The notes: generated by a model from the letters alone, not told the origin. Numbered from the stretch's first letter, positions 12,501 through 26,760 are shown. The stretch: 64,000 nt of DNA from Stromatinia cepivora (GCA_014898415.1 RCTD01000001.1:372001-436000); one strand, 5' to 3'. Translations and numbers: made by a program.

Positions 12501-13900
12501 GGCATTTATACCTATAAATTCCATTCCAATTGGGATAAAGATCATTAAATATTTTTTCTGCAAGCAAAGGATTATTTTTGCAAAGGTAATTATGAAACCA
12601 TATATCGAGCACTTTATTGAACAATTTGAAGGATTTGGTCTTTAAAGAACTTATATTATATAAATAAATAACAATTTGTATCACTTTTACCCATAATTTA
12701 TCCGGTAAATCTACTATGATCTATATTTTTATCTGTTTTGTAACTATTTCTTATCCTATATATTCTGATCCTTTATTGGGTTTATATATATAAAATAGGG
12801 ATAACTCAAATTCGATATCTTTTTACTTAATCTATTTCTCAAATAACATTGTTTTTATAACTCTAATAACAAATATATCATTATCCTACTTGATCATTAT
12901 AATCGCTAGACCGTATTTATAATAAACCCAGACTACAAAGTTTTAAATAATTGTAAATACTTTATCATATATTTTGTAATAAATTGAATATAAAAAAATC
13001 TTATTATAATATATTTCTTTGATTAATAAGAATTATAATGCATTGTTATACTCTTTATCGAAATCAAAAAGATTTTATTGAATTTTGTAGAAGAATTGAA
13101 GTGATTAATAATCATTTGGAATACGAGAAATAATTTGCTTTGTATAAATATAAGCGTAATTAGTATAATTGGAATAAATGATACCTTTTATTTTAATATT
13201 TTATATTACAAATACTAAATATTCAAGAGCTTCCTTTTTCAAATGCCCAGAATGTTTATATTATATTTCATTCGTATTTTCTTTTGAGAGAGATGGATTA
13301 CAAAAACAATAAAATACTTTATTTATTTTTCTATTCATTATTGAATATATTATAAAAGGATTGTTTATAGGAATAGATAAAAGAGTATTCGAATAAATAG
13401 AAAATGATTTGTATTCTAAGAATACAAGATTTTCAATATAAATATATTAAACAATTATTATACTATTTGTATAATCTTTTTTATAAAGAATATAATTATA
13501 TTCTGAAAACTATAAGCCGGTTTTCTTCAATCAAACCTCCGAAACGATATTAATATGAAAACCAGGGATAAATACTATATTGTTTAAGATTAAATCATTA
13601 TTAGGATAATCTTTTCTTTTGATAATCCCTTTAATAATACAAATCTTATATTTTAGAATTTGGAAGTTGGAAATACCTACTTTTATAAAATCATTGAGAT
13701 TGGATGATCGATATCGATAATTATTCAATAAAAATATATCGTTTACAATATATATAGTATTATAATTATCAAACAAGGTATTATTGGATAGATAATATAT
13801 TTTTATTACTATAGAGTATACCCTTGATTGATTGTATCGAATATTCAAGATAACAGTATTGATTGAAGGTCCTGGAGAATCAATGGAACTTTTCATTTAT
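9595..13900 (-). pseudogene. Copia B pol remnant (PR-IN-RT-RNaseH)
   Basis: Read on the minus strand from right to left. The protease-like part at 13531-13896 ends FIPGFHINIVSEV, matching the copia pattern of a short retroviral-type protease before VxFxPxxxxNIVS. The integrase C-terminal part at 12376-12684 has YRYKCRVYPLNK and KTNPRIYIGYLVSYISG, matching the copia IN motif that ends in a GY-S motif. RT starts near 11,040 (KTWRKIDSGSE...KPIPF). The catalytic motif, expected FVDD, reads FVNN at 10534-10545. RNase H follows at about 10,080-9,700, then the typical TDIIVDEFIKNFTK end. Many TAA/TAG/TGA stops interrupt it. The gag region (13,900-15,300) was not resolved. Confidence 0.85.
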
Positions 13901-15322
13901 TTCTTTTTAATCCAATCAAAATGAAACTATTTTTATAAATACAATCTTGTTCGATCCTTAATTATTTATAGTTCATTTTCATTAAATACTCTTTTGAATA
14001 ATGAATTGATCCTTTTAATGAATATTAATTTTATGACTTTACAATTGTAAATAATATAATTATAACCAATTCCATTATTTCATTCAGATTTAGTTCTATA
14101 AGAATATTTCCAGATTTTCTTAATCTTTTGATTACTTTTAAAGTTGATATTCTTTTTATTCTTTTTAAACTTTTTATTATTTTGAAAAAAGATAAGAATA
14201 GAATATACTCCTTCTTTAGTTTTTAGGGAAATAGAATCCTGAAAAATTAATTCTTCAAAAATGTTTCCAAATTACTTAAATAAAAGATTAAATAATTCGA
14301 ATTGATTATTTATTTCGATTTATATAATTATAATATTTATCCAAATTAAAAGTATTCTGGTATTAATAGTTTATAGAAAAATATTGATAATGATTTTATT
14401 CTGTATTTCAATAATCTTGTATACAAAAGCTTTAATATAGATTATAATCCAATCCTTATATCATTTAATAAAATCGATTTTATCGAATAAGATTTGTATT
14501 AAAACAGATTGGTATTCTTATAGTACTATAAGCTTAATAATAATTATTATAAGTATAAGTTTCTTTTTGAATATATTGATGATCATTTTGAATAGAAAAA
14601 TTGTAATACTTTAATTGAGAATAGATAATTCTATAAAGTGTATTTGATCAATTAACGATTCAATCTATTTGTAAATATTCTGAAAAGTTTTGTAATTTTG
14701 TATATATTCTTATTATCGATATCGATATTCCAATTAAAGAAAAACAAATTTGAAGAAGATTTCTTAGAAGATAATTGAAAATGAAGTAATGAATCTATTA
14801 GAAATAGATTTTGATATATTATTATTAGAATCTTTTATTTTTGTATTTTTATTAGTATCTTCCTTGGATTAGATTGTTATAAGATATTCCGAGAATTCCT
14901 TTTGATATTGAATTTGTTTTTCTTGATTATATTTGGCTTGAAAATCGATAACAGAAAATAAAATAAATAATTTGATTGAAAGTTAATCAATTTGAACATA
15001 AATAGATTCATTTATTAGATCGGAATTTAGAATAGATATAATTGATATAGAAACAAACAGATCGTTTTCTAAATTGATTGAATCCTAGATTCCTTGAATT
15101 TAATATTTATTTTTCAAGTATAAATACTATTCCGGTTATTAAGCACGGATTATAAAAAGAAGATCGTTTTGATCTTTTGCTATATTAAATAAAGATAATT
15201 GAATTGATATAAATATTAAATATAAATAAAATAGAAATGATATTTTAAGAATGATCCCTTGAATATTTAATAATCATTGAATAGAAAGTTGTATAGATTT
15301 TAAGAACTACTAAGCTCATAAT

Positions 15323-15631
15323 TATTATAGAATAGTATAATTACAAAGTACTTTTAAGGATCAAAGAATAAATAATATATATAATTAATAAAATAAAAGA
15401 ATTGAATGATTTACCCTTGATTATATAAATCAAAAGCTATATATATAGAATAAATAAATAATTATCTAATCGATATACACCTTAATTAAGTTAGATCTCT
15501 ATTTACTAGGATATCAGGATCATTTTATCAATTGGTAGATTGATAAAGGCTAATGGATCCTTCATTCCGATTGGAAAGCATATGCTTTGGTCCTTCGTAG
15601 GATACAGGGGATTACAGGGCTTTCCGTGACA
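15323..15631 (-). repeat. Copia B right LTR (5' LTR)
   Basis: 309 bp, starting TATTATAG (mutated TATCACGG) and ending CCGTGACA. It is followed by target duplication CTTTT. The left third is strongly mutated and the right third little. Confidence 0.92.
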
Positions 15632-15636
15632 CTTTT

Positions 15637-17340
15637 GTTATACTAAATATATCACTTATTACAATAATACAAAATCTTTGTTTAAAGAAGAAATAATAAA
15701 CAAGAAATGCTCTTTTCCAAAAGGATCCGATTTGATATATACAGAATATATCTGAAAAAAGAAATCCTATATAATATCACCAAAAAACATTAATCCTATA
15801 ATAAATCATTTGTTATAGCTTTATTACAAATAGTAAACAATCGAAATGAACTCGCTGGAAAAAGTTATATTATTAAGGAAATTGAAGGATCGGTAAATTA
15901 AATTCATATAAAAAGTAAAGGTTTTTCTTTGCAAATAGAAGAAATATAATTTGATATAGTTATTTTATAATATAAAGGAAACTATATTGATATTAAATAT
16001 ATAGATAAAGAAATTGATAAAATTGACGAAAATATATATAGATTTGTAATGATATTCTGTTAATATACTGAATATAATTTATTATATTTTTTATTAACAA
16101 TCGGATAGTTATATCAATAGTTGATAAATAAATTAACAAATGATAATGAATTGAAGAATATTATTAGCAAAAAGGATGAAGAAGAGATTTCCGAAGTTCT
16201 TCTAACTCGATCATCGAAATTCGTTTGTGTTTCTTTAGCGAAATCGATATATCGAAAGATAGCCAAAAGCAAAGCCAAAAATACTAAAAGTACTAACAAA
16301 ACAATAACGAAGAAATTACAGATCGCTATATCTCGAATAATCAAAATGAAATTTATCGAAAAAGCTCTCTAATCGATTTTTATTAAAAGAAAAACATCGA
16401 AACCAGTTGAATTTCTTAATAACAATGATAAGGATCTATAATAACCTAATATTAAATTATTAAACTCTAAAAAGCTTAAAAAGGAAAAGACTTCAATAAC
16501 TAATATATTACTTTTATTTTCAATAAGTTCTAATAAATTAAATCTAATTTCTAAAACCAATATAATACTATCGATTATTTATCAAGAATCATTAATAGTC
16601 TTAATGAAATCAACAATATCTGTAATAAAGAAATCAACAATTCAAACTGAGAGTCTCGATCTTTTGAAGGACTTTAACGATAATAATATGAATACTATCC
16701 TAAATAAATATAATCAATTAACAAAAAAGCTTCTAAATCGATATAACAAATATAATAATTTGAATTTAATTGATTAATAATTAGATATTGATAGATCTTT
16801 CGGATCTCGATTATAAAGTATAATTAAATCTTCCTTTATATCTACTTTCACAATAGTTCCACGAATTTCCTATTGGGATTCCATTATCGAAGAATATATT
16901 CAGCAAATGTTCTATTAATCAACGAAATTGAATATTGATAAGGATTTGGATAATATAAATAAGAATGAATTATTAAAGGCAAAAATAAAAGAACAAAGAA
17001 AGCACAAATATTTGATAGCAAAATAAAAATGATATATTTGTAATGATTTATTAGAATAAACCGATTATATAAGGGTTTTTAAATATAGATATCCTAATTT
17101 TCTAATATAAATACAAATCCCTTTTGTCTTTATAATATACTTTGATAATATTACTTTTTTATTCTTCGTCATTGTTATAATAATAATATATTTTCTTTTT
17201 TGTAATTCTCCAAATGCTTTTTGATATATATTAAGTTTTGTAAAGCTTCCTATATATCTTTCATTAATTAATAGCTTTTCTATTATATCAAATATTATAT
17301 TCCTTATTCTCTCTTTCTATAAACTAGTATTTTTTCGATT
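15637..17340 (+). other. Gypsy 3' internal region with Lys-rich plus-strand frame
   Basis: About 1.7 kb between the gypsy integrase end and the copia B insertion. A plus-strand frame of 83 codons at 16121-16372 is strongly basic (SKAKNTKSTNKTITKK), and further Lys/Asn-rich open pieces run to about 16,776. They are antisense to the gypsy pol. I do not recognise the product. As AT-rich DNA favours Lys/Asn codons, this may be chance, but the placement parallels the antisense frames of the copia elements. Confidence 0.3.
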
Positions 17341-20260
17341 TTATATTCCATATATCCTTCAATTTCTTCAGGAAACAGAAGATCAGCAGTACCTTTATAT
17401 TCAAATTATAATTCGAATAGCGAAATATAAAAGATATTATATATTTTGTATAATACTGAAAATACTAATTCGTATATTTGTCTATTACTCTTGATATTGA
17501 TAATAATAAAAGAGCTTATAAAACAATCGGAAAATTTCTTTTTGGATTATAACTATTTGATATTCTTGATATTAAATATAATCTTATTATCGATATAAAA
17601 TCGCCGGAATAAATCTTTCTTATTATTCTTCGATTTCTTCTTTATTGAATTATTCCAAATTTCTGTCAACTTTATTCTTTCCTGGTTTAACGATTCGATA
17701 CATTTTTGTATAATAGGTACCTTCCCTTCGGCATCAGTGTCCTCACCGATATAATTAAATATAAACAAATATTCATATATTACTTTAAAAGATATTTCGC
17801 TAATTGCATTATACTATATTACATTATATATAAATTCTATTAGGAATAATAACAATGCCTAATCGTTTTATCTTCAATTAATATAATATATAATATAATA
17901 AATTAAATTCTGATTTTGTCATTCCATTTAATTATTGGTTTATAAATAAAATACTATCGATAATTTGCAATATATTCTTAAATAGAAAAACAAACTCCCT
18001 TAAAATTTATTTGCAAATTATAATCCTCGATTTGAAATTATTCTCTTCGATATACCGAAATCTTTAAAAATATATCGAAACAAAATTTCTATTAATTCGA
18101 ATAAGATTATCGTTTTATTGATTAGAATATATCAAACAAGTTTTATATATCTATTGATAATAATAAAAACAATATTGTATATATATTTATCTATTTTTGA
18201 AAAAGATAGATTTATAATAAAATCCATTGTTATTTCTTTCTAAAAACCAAAAAGGAATAATAAGGTTTATAACTCATTATAAGGCCGATAATACTTTACA
18301 ATTGTCCATTGATAAATAGTATATATTCGTATATGCCTTTTCACATCTTTCATCATATTAGACCAGAAATACTTGTTTTTCAATATCTCCCAGGTTTTCT
18401 TAATATTCTAATAACCTCCTATAAGATCATCATAATAGGCCTCCAAGATTTCGGCCTTTATAGCTCTATTTGATGATACAAAGGCATACCCATTATAAAT
18501 AAGCAAATCATCGACATCGACTTTCCAAAGTACAGCATCTCCAATTGAACCATATCAATACTTCAGATACTCCTTGTTCTTTATAAAATCATTATTCTTT
18601 TGAAACCACAACAAAGTATTTCTTATTGATTTCAATATTAATTCAAATACTGTTTCGTCGTTAATTAATATACTTACTATCCAATATGATATCAATTGTT
18701 TATAACCAATTCCTATCAATGATCCTTTAGAATCATGCAAAAACAAATTATACCTTTTTTATTAAAAAAGGCTTATAATATTCTACAAAAGTTCTGTTTT
18801 TACTTTCGAGAGAAAGAAAATTGCAGTTATTATTGTAATACTTTTCAACTTATTTTGTAATATAAATAACATTTCATTGATATTATTCATATTTTCCGCG
18901 TAATCTGATCATCTTGACAGATCATCGGTAGAATTTAATTTGTCCGATCTATATATAATTATGAAATTATAAACAACCAGAACTTCGGTTTATCGTATTT
19001 ATTTATTATTAAGTTCTTTTTTCTTTATAAAGTATTGGAGATTATTGTAATCCGTTTTGATTACAATAATATATCGATTATTTATAATATAATACCGCTA
19101 TTGAACAAAAGCTATATAAATAGTTAAAAGTTTTTGATTATAAATGAAATACCTTTATTCTATTAGATTAAACTTCCACGAATAGAAAATAACGAAATAC
19201 CATTGAAAAACAATAAAATCGTTTATATTATCAGGGAACAATTGAAAAAGCATATATTCTAATACAAACCCAGAAATATCGATTTCAATTAGGATTCGGA
19301 GCACTGAATTAAAATATCGGAGTATCAATATTATAATAAAAACTTCTTTTAAATTATCAAAAATACTTTGAGCCTTTTTTGTCCATTTAAATTTCAATAT
19401 AGCCTTTCCCTTTTTAATACTTTGTAATAGATTTATTAAATTATAAATAATTCATAAATAAATTATAATAAATTGTTAATAGAAGTTTATAAAATCTAAA
19501 AAGATTTAAACTTTATAAAAGAATATCGGTATAAACTATTCAATAATGATTTGAATTCTATTTGATTCTATAATAATACTTTTCCCTAATACAATAAAAC
19601 CTAAGAATTTCATTTCGTATATATAGAATATACATTTCTTTAATTTAGTATAAAGTTTGTATTCAAACAATCTAACAAGGATTCTACGAATATCAATAGT
19701 ATAGGTTTCCCTATCCTTGGAATAAATAAGAATATTATCAAGATATATAATACAAATACTATTTATAAAATTAATGAGTATTTGATTAATATATATCTGA
19801 AAGATAATAAAAGTATTAATTAAATCGAAAGATATGATTAAATATTCGAATTATTTATAGCGAATACAGAACACTATCTTCTATTCATCATTTTTCTATA
19901 TATATATTCGATAATATATATCTTTAAGATCAAATTTTATAAAAAAAATCCCTTACCTTAAATAATCCAATGATTCATTAATTAAAAATAAAAAAATATA
20001 ATCCTTTTTTATAATCCTATTAAGATTACAATAATCGATATATAATCAATAATCATCTCCTTTCTTTAAAATAAATATAATTAGGATTTCAATAAAACTA
20101 ATCGAATAACAAATCCAATCTTTCTTTTAATATTCTTCGAAATATTCTTATAAAATCGTTAATTCCTTTTTCGAAAAAGTATATATTAATCCCTAAAAGA
20201 GAATTGATCCAGATTCGAAATTAATATAATATTTTATCAGATAATAATCGAATAATATAC
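17340..20260 (-). pseudogene. Gypsy pol remnant (RT-RNaseH-integrase)
   Basis: On the minus strand, RT begins near 20,200. It shows a motif A region KFDLKDIYYRIYI near 19,930 and the catalytic motif as YLDN at 19734-19745, followed by ILIYSKDRETY and KKCIFYIYEMKFLGFIV. The RT/RNase H connection at 19155-19397 reads FKWTKKAQSIFDNLKEVF...LRYF, the usual gypsy pattern. The integrase zinc-binding region at about 18,230-18,560 (LLIYNGYAFV, then KYFWSNMMKDVKRHI) has its His/Cys ligands replaced by Tyr. The integrase C-terminal part is 17553-17768. Stops interrupt all parts. Confidence 0.88.
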
Positions 20261-22160
20261 TGCTTTCATTTTCTAAAAAAGCTTTCTTGTATTCCTTATA
20301 TTCAGAAGATATTTATAAAGATAATAATATAAAGATATTCTTGGAATTTAATGATATTCTTATAATTGATTGGATTTCAGATAATAATATACAAATTTTG
20401 ATCCTGACCTTTATCTCTTTATATAATTTCTTAATCATTATTATTTCAAGATTTCATAATACAAATCTAAAATAAAACAAAATCGATTATTAATCGATAT
20501 CAGGATTTATTATTTGAAACCAAAATAATCTTAAAACAGTATCGATTTCTAATAGATTCAAAATAATAGTAATGAATTAATGAATATATATCCTTTTTTT
20601 TTTATATTCGTCTATTATTTCGATAATAAATCAATGATTATCATAAAAAAGTATATTAGTACTATTAATTAATATTAATAAAAAACTTTTGCCGGGATTA
20701 AGGATTCAATCCCATTTGATATATTTGTTTTATTGAATAATATTAATTTATACTCCGGAATCGATAAAACAATATATTTTTATTGGAATATTATCGACCT
20801 TGAAATTTGCTTTGATAATTAGAATAATATATCCTTTTTATTAAGAATTTAAGATTATCAGAATAATTAAAGTTATTATTAAATCGCAGTGTTTCCTTGA
20901 TTATTATTTTACAAAGAATGTATAAAACAATTATAAATTAAATAATTGCCTTTATATTATCGATAAATATATAAATTGATATATCTTTTCGAATAATAAT
21001 CTAATTATTGATAATAAAAGTATTATAGTTTTTGTTCTTAATAACCTTCTTTTGAAATTCCTTTATCTTTTTTTTCTATAAAAAAAGATTTGGAGTATTG
21101 AAATTGTAATTGTATATTATTAATCAACAATAAATTATTCTGTTTTTGAAATTATTTATTTTGAAAGAAATTGAAAGGATAATTAAATTGTATAAAAGGA
21201 TTATCCTGTTTTCGATTACAAAGTATATTAAAGAGATCTATAATACAATATATTTTATTTATATTCTTCAAATAGTATATTTATTTAATCAATTCGTTTC
21301 TGCTTTTTGATTATTAAAATAATTCCAAAATTCTTTTTATAATATAAAAAAATAGATTTGTTAAAAAATATTCTTTCTAAATATTATTTATCTCCGATTC
21401 AATCTCCTTTTCTAAATTATCAAAGTATATTATAAAACTATTTACACTTTGTATAAATTATTATTTAATATAGATTATTTGTTATATAATCAAATATTAG
21501 TAATTATCTTTATCTAATATTATATTATATATATATTCCCTGAACTCTTTTTATATTATATTAAAATCTATCGTTCTACTTTTGTATCAATACCAGATCG
21601 CAAAAAATTGTTTTTGAAAATATTGGATAATATAATCTATTTTCTTTTAATCTATCGAAAAATAATATCTATTGTTATTCCGAAATATAAATTCAGCTTG
21701 AAAAAAGAAATCTTTTGCTTTTATAATAATAGAATTCTTATAAAATAAAAGTTTTTGAAATTTCAGGAATCTTTTTTAAAAAACTGAAATAGAATTGAAT
21801 ATCGCCTCTCTATTATTAACAATTACTACCAGCAAATTAATTGTTTTTTTTTATATAAAACGGGCAAAGATTTCTTCGATCTATTATTGATTTTCTGATT
21901 TGAAGATTTCGAATTTCTTTTATATATTTTCGAATCTTTATATTAGTTTTACTTCAAACTATATAATAAATTAACGATTTGGTACCGATACTTCATCTTT
22001 ATTACTATTCTAAATCCTCGATACATTTTCCCTTCGAATTTGCAAAACATTTGAATTAATCGATAGACCTGAAATACTTTTTGTTCCTACTATAATTACT
22101 CGAAAAAGTATTAATAATAACTAATTGATAAATTGTTTTTGAAAAAGAAATAAAAAAAAT
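20261..22160 (-). other. Gypsy 5' internal region (gag/protease expected)
   Basis: Lies between the 5' LTR and RT, where gag and protease should be. No frame retains a motif I can name, such as a CCHC knuckle or DSGA protease site. A plus-strand 62-codon frame at 20287-20475 is most likely incidental. Confidence 0.5.
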
Positions 22161-22452
22161 TATCAGAATTACAAATAACAAAAAATCAATTAATTTTTAA
22201 ACAATTATAAAAATTTTCATTATTCTTTTTTAATTAGAAAAACCTTTTTTCTTTTAAATCCAATAAAGAGCAATATCAAAACAATAACAAACTATCAATT
22301 ATATATTAAAATTTAATAAATACAAAGATTTTATAGAATTTTCTAATCAATCGACAGTAGACCATCAATTGTACATTAGCTTTTAACAATAAAACCACTT
22401 CCTTATAAAGATTTCTAACTTTACTAGCAACATCCTTCCAACAACCGTAACA
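22161..22452 (-). repeat. Gypsy right LTR (5' LTR)
   Basis: 292 bp, ending in CGTAACA and followed by the target duplication AAAGG. It is the more AT-rich of the pair at its left end. The bases just inside it (22140-22160) are an A/T run, so no primer-binding site can be recognised. Confidence 0.9.
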
Positions 22453-22457
22453 AAAGG

Positions 22458-25400
22458 GATCGGAAGTATTCGAACTTTTATCTTGTAAAATTCTTAATAA
22501 GTTCATCAATAATTATATCAATAATTAATAAATAAATTATATAAAAATTCCCTTTTGAATATTCTTAATATAATTATATATTTTGAATATCAATATAATA
22601 TAATTTCATAATGATTTATTCATTCTCATCAACTATCAATCTGATCGCTTACTGATTATCGCAAAAGATCATTATAGATTCTTTTATTACTAAATCAATC
22701 TCTTTTAAGAAATATAAGATTATTATAATTTCTTTTAATATATATTCGATTCTAAGAAGTTTTATTTTGATAATTGAAATAATCATAATATTTTATTTAA
22801 ATGTTTTCTATATAATTAAGTTATCGAAAAGGGATATAATATATTTTTAAAATAATCAACGAATATTTGAATCATTTACAAAAAAAGTATTTAAGAAAAC
22901 AAAAAATTGTGGTATTTGATCATCATTATATTGAATCACAAGATACTTTATATTCTATAAATATTATAAACAATAATCAATAATTTTTATATAATCATTA
23001 AATAGATTGATCAAATAATGATTCAATTATAAAGCAACAAATAATATATCCGCTTTTATAATAATTACAATATATAATACTAAGTCTATTTTCTTTTAAT
23101 ATATTTTTATAATATATATAGAAACTTGATCTTGATTTTTCCGAAATATTATTATAAAGAATGATATATTTGTTGTCCCATTTATTACTTTGAATTTCTT
23201 AGTAATCTTTTCAATATATATATTATAAACTAATTATAGCTTTTTTTTGAATCAATTATAAAATATATATATATTTAGGAATTATTTAGTATTTTTTAAG
23301 TTTCATAGTTTATATATAGTTTTAATTCCTTTAATGATCTTTGTGATAATTGATTTGTTTTTTTTATAATAAATAATCTGAATATCATTTACAAAGAAAA
23401 AAATCATAATAATATACTTTGGATTAATATATAAATACAGTTTCTTCTTATATTATATCAATCCTAGTTTTTCGAATATCCGAATGAAATCCTTAAATTA
23501 TATAATTAAGGAATCTTATAGATCATATAAAATTCAATTGATTATAATATTTTTGTTTAGGATTTTATATCTATCAAATAAATAATATACAATTAGGATA
23601 CCAGAAAGATTATATAAAGTATTAATGAAAATATTGATTATATTATATTACTTTATTTCAAAATTGTATTTAACGATAATTATTATTATAATTTAGAATA
23701 ATCAATCTATTAATATAACAGTATAAATAATCTCAATAATATTCTTAATCTAAAAATCTCCTTATATTATTAAATATAAACAATAATAAATAATTAGACC
23801 TTGATCATTATATTTATATATAAACATTTATTAAAAGGAGATCGGTTTTATAGATTCCAATTCAAAATCGATTTTATATTAGGTTTTCCTAATCTTAAAA
23901 TTATTAACTTCAAGATTGCAATCTTATTTGAACCAATATCCCATTTGATAATCTTCTAATTGATAATAAAAACAAAGTAACTTTGAAATTACAAATATAT
24001 AAATTCGAAAAAGTAATATTATCTATAATCCATTAATTATAAATCAAATAAAAAACAATAATAATTTTATTTCAATTTCAATAATGATTATATTATGAAT
24101 TATTATAAATTGAGAATATTCCTTTATATCATTTATTCCTTATTGATCAAATTAGAATATAAAATAAAAATTGTTTAAATAAGATAATCCTATTAAATCT
24201 ATCTTTTGAAATATAACAATTCCTATATAAAATCTAGTATTAAAATTGTTCCTTTGATGATATTACTGTATATATAATTGCCTTTATATATATATTGATT
24301 GTTTTAAGATATAAGAATTAAATAACTCCTAAAAGAAAGATAACTCCGAATAATAATTGTATAATTAAAACTCAAATAGATTAATTTAAACTCTGAATAT
24401 TTCAATCCTTATAATATAAGTTCTCTTAAACATTTATTCGAAATTATAAATCCACAAATCCTTTATAAATCAATCAAATGAATATATAGAATACAATAAT
24501 CTTTATAATAATTGGATTTCCTTTATAGAATATTTTGATTAATTATTCTAATATATATACTTCCTTTTGGAATATTGAGGTTGATCGATTAAAACAATCT
24601 CTAAATCATTTTCGTATATATCACAAAGAATTTCGATAATACAATTAATAAGCTCATATTCTATATTCCCTATATCAATATATTCGGTAAAGTCGAAATC
24701 TGTATTATTGTTACAAACATTTTCTTAAACAATATCAATATCTTTACCCACAAAATATAATTATTCTTCAATAAAAGAATCAGTTTCTTTAATTTCTTTA
24801 ATAGAAAAATCGATCGGTATTTATATATTTTCATTATATATCTTATTCTTATTATCTGAAAGATTAAATAAATTGAATAATCTTAAATCGATTTCTTTAT
24901 TCCCATTATCATTCTTTAGATCTATATTTATCTCCAAAACCAATTCATTTGTAAATAATAGATCTGAAATATATTTGATAAATAAATCAAGGGTTTTTCA
25001 ATTCATGAAAATAAATAAATAAATAAATAAAATCTTTATGATTATCCTTGTTTTGAATGATTATTCTATTTATTTCGATATAATCTTATAAATCAAGAAC
25101 TCTAGCAAACTACTTAAATTCTTCTATAATATAAATATCGATCATTCGATTAATGGAATTTATATAATAAATAAATTCTTTATTGAACATTACATTTCGA
25201 ATAACAATAATTCTATCGAGCTTAGATATCCATATATAGTAAATCAGTATATCTGGGATATAGTCTATTAAATACTCAATATATATTCAAGGATTAATTT
25301 TGTATTATTTCCTATTAATTCCAATTTCTTTATTCTTATTCAAAGAATAAACTTAATATCCATATTTATAAATTCTATTTCAATTGGAATAAAGATTGTT

Positions 25401-26760
25401 AGATATTTTCTTTACAAATAAAGGATTATCTTTACAAAGGTAATTATAGAACTATATATCGAACATTTTATTGGATGATTTGAAGGATTTGGCCTTCAAA
25501 AAACTTATATTATATAAATAAATAATAGTTTATATTACTTCTATTTACAATTTGTTCAATAAATCCATTATGATCTGCATTTTTATTTATTTTATGATTA
25601 TTTTTTATTTTATATATTTTAATCCTTTATTAGATTTATATATATAAAATAAAAATAACTCAAATTCGATACCTTTTTGTTTAATTTATTTCTCAAATAA
25701 TATTACTTTTATAATTCCAATAATAGATATATTATTATTCTATTTGATCATTACAATTGCTAAACTATATTTATAATAAATCTAGATTATAAAGTTTTGA
25801 ATAATTATAAATACTTTGTTGTATATTTTATAATAAATTAAATATAAAAAGATTTTGTTATAATATATTTCTTTGATCAATAGGAGCTATAATATATTAT
25901 TATATTCTTTATCGAAATCAAAAAGATTCTATTAGATTTTGTAGAAAAACCGAAATGATTGATGATTATTTAAAGTATAAGAAATGATTTACTTTGTATA
26001 AATACAAATACAATTAATATAATTAGAATAAATGATATCTTTTATTTTAATATTTTGTATTATAAATACTAAATGTTCAAAAGCTTTCTTTTTCAAATAC
26101 CTAAAATATTTATATTATATTTTATTTATATTTTTTCTTAGAAAAGATAGATTACGAGAATAATGGAATATTTTGTTTATTTTTTTGTTTATTATTGGAT
26201 ATATTATAAAAGGATTATTTATAAAAATAAATAAAAGAATATTCAAATAAATAGAAAATGATTTGTATTCTAAAAATACAAGATTTTCAGTATAAATATA
26301 TTAAACAATTATTATATTATTTGTATGATTTCCTTTATAAAAAGTATAATTATATTCTGAGAATTATAGACCGGCTTTTTTCAATCGAACCTCCGAAACG
26401 ATATTGATATAAAAGTCAAGGATGAATATTATATCGTTCAAAACCAAATCATTATTAGGGTAATCTTTTTTTTTAATGATCCTTTTGATAATACGAACTT
26501 TATATTCTAGGATTTGGAAATTGGAAGTGTCTGTTTTTATAAGATTATTAGGATCGGATAATTGATATCGATGATTATCTAATAGAGATATATCGTTTAT
26601 GATATATATAGTATTATAATTATCGAGCAAGGTATTATTGAATAAATAATATACTTTTATTATTATAGAATATACCCTTGATTGATTGTATCAAATATTC
26701 AAAATAATAGTATTGATTGAAGATCTTAAAGGATTAATAGAATTTTTCATTTATTTCCTT
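22458..26760 (-). pseudogene. Copia A pol remnant
   Basis: Collinear with copia B pol at an offset of about 12,853 bp. The protease-like part at 26364-26630 contains LDNYNTIYIINDISLL and ends with INIVSEVRLKKAGL. The RT catalytic motif reads FVND at 23384-23395, one Asp retained and one changed to Asn, where copia B has lost both. Numerous stops. The pol 3' end is where the gypsy element inserted (6690/22452), so its last codons and the antisense region lie at the left, before 6690. Confidence 0.85.

Larger units (their letters stand above)
7333..15631 (-). mobile_element. Ty1/copia element B (innermost, complete)
   Basis: Length 8,299 bp with 309-bp LTRs (7333-7641 and 15323-15631), TATCACGG/CCGTGACA termini and a perfect 5-bp target duplication CTTTT (7328-7332 and 15632-15636). 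Order on the minus strand: 5' LTR (right), gag region, protease (about 13,530-13,900), integrase (about 12,370-13,400), RT (about 10,400-11,050), RNase H (about 9,600-10,100), then about 2 kb of extra sequence with plus-strand frames, then 3' LTR. It is the youngest insertion of the nest by position. RIP is mosaic: parts of the right LTR are almost pure A/T while its last 90 bp keep many G/C. Confidence 0.93.
6690..22452 (-). mobile_element. Ty3/gypsy element nested in copia A
   Basis: Bounded by 292-bp LTRs at 6690-6981 and 22161-22452. The left LTR begins TGTCAG and the right one ends GTAACA. A perfect 5-bp target duplication AAAGG flanks it (6685-6689 and 22453-22457). Pol is on the minus strand. 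A purine-rich tract on the minus strand just inside the left LTR (plus strand 6982-7000, CTTCCCTTCGGAGCTTC region) fits a polypurine tract. It is itself interrupted by copia B at 7333-15631. Without that insertion the element is about 7,459 bp, a usual gypsy length. It landed at the very 3' end of copia A pol. Confidence 0.92.
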
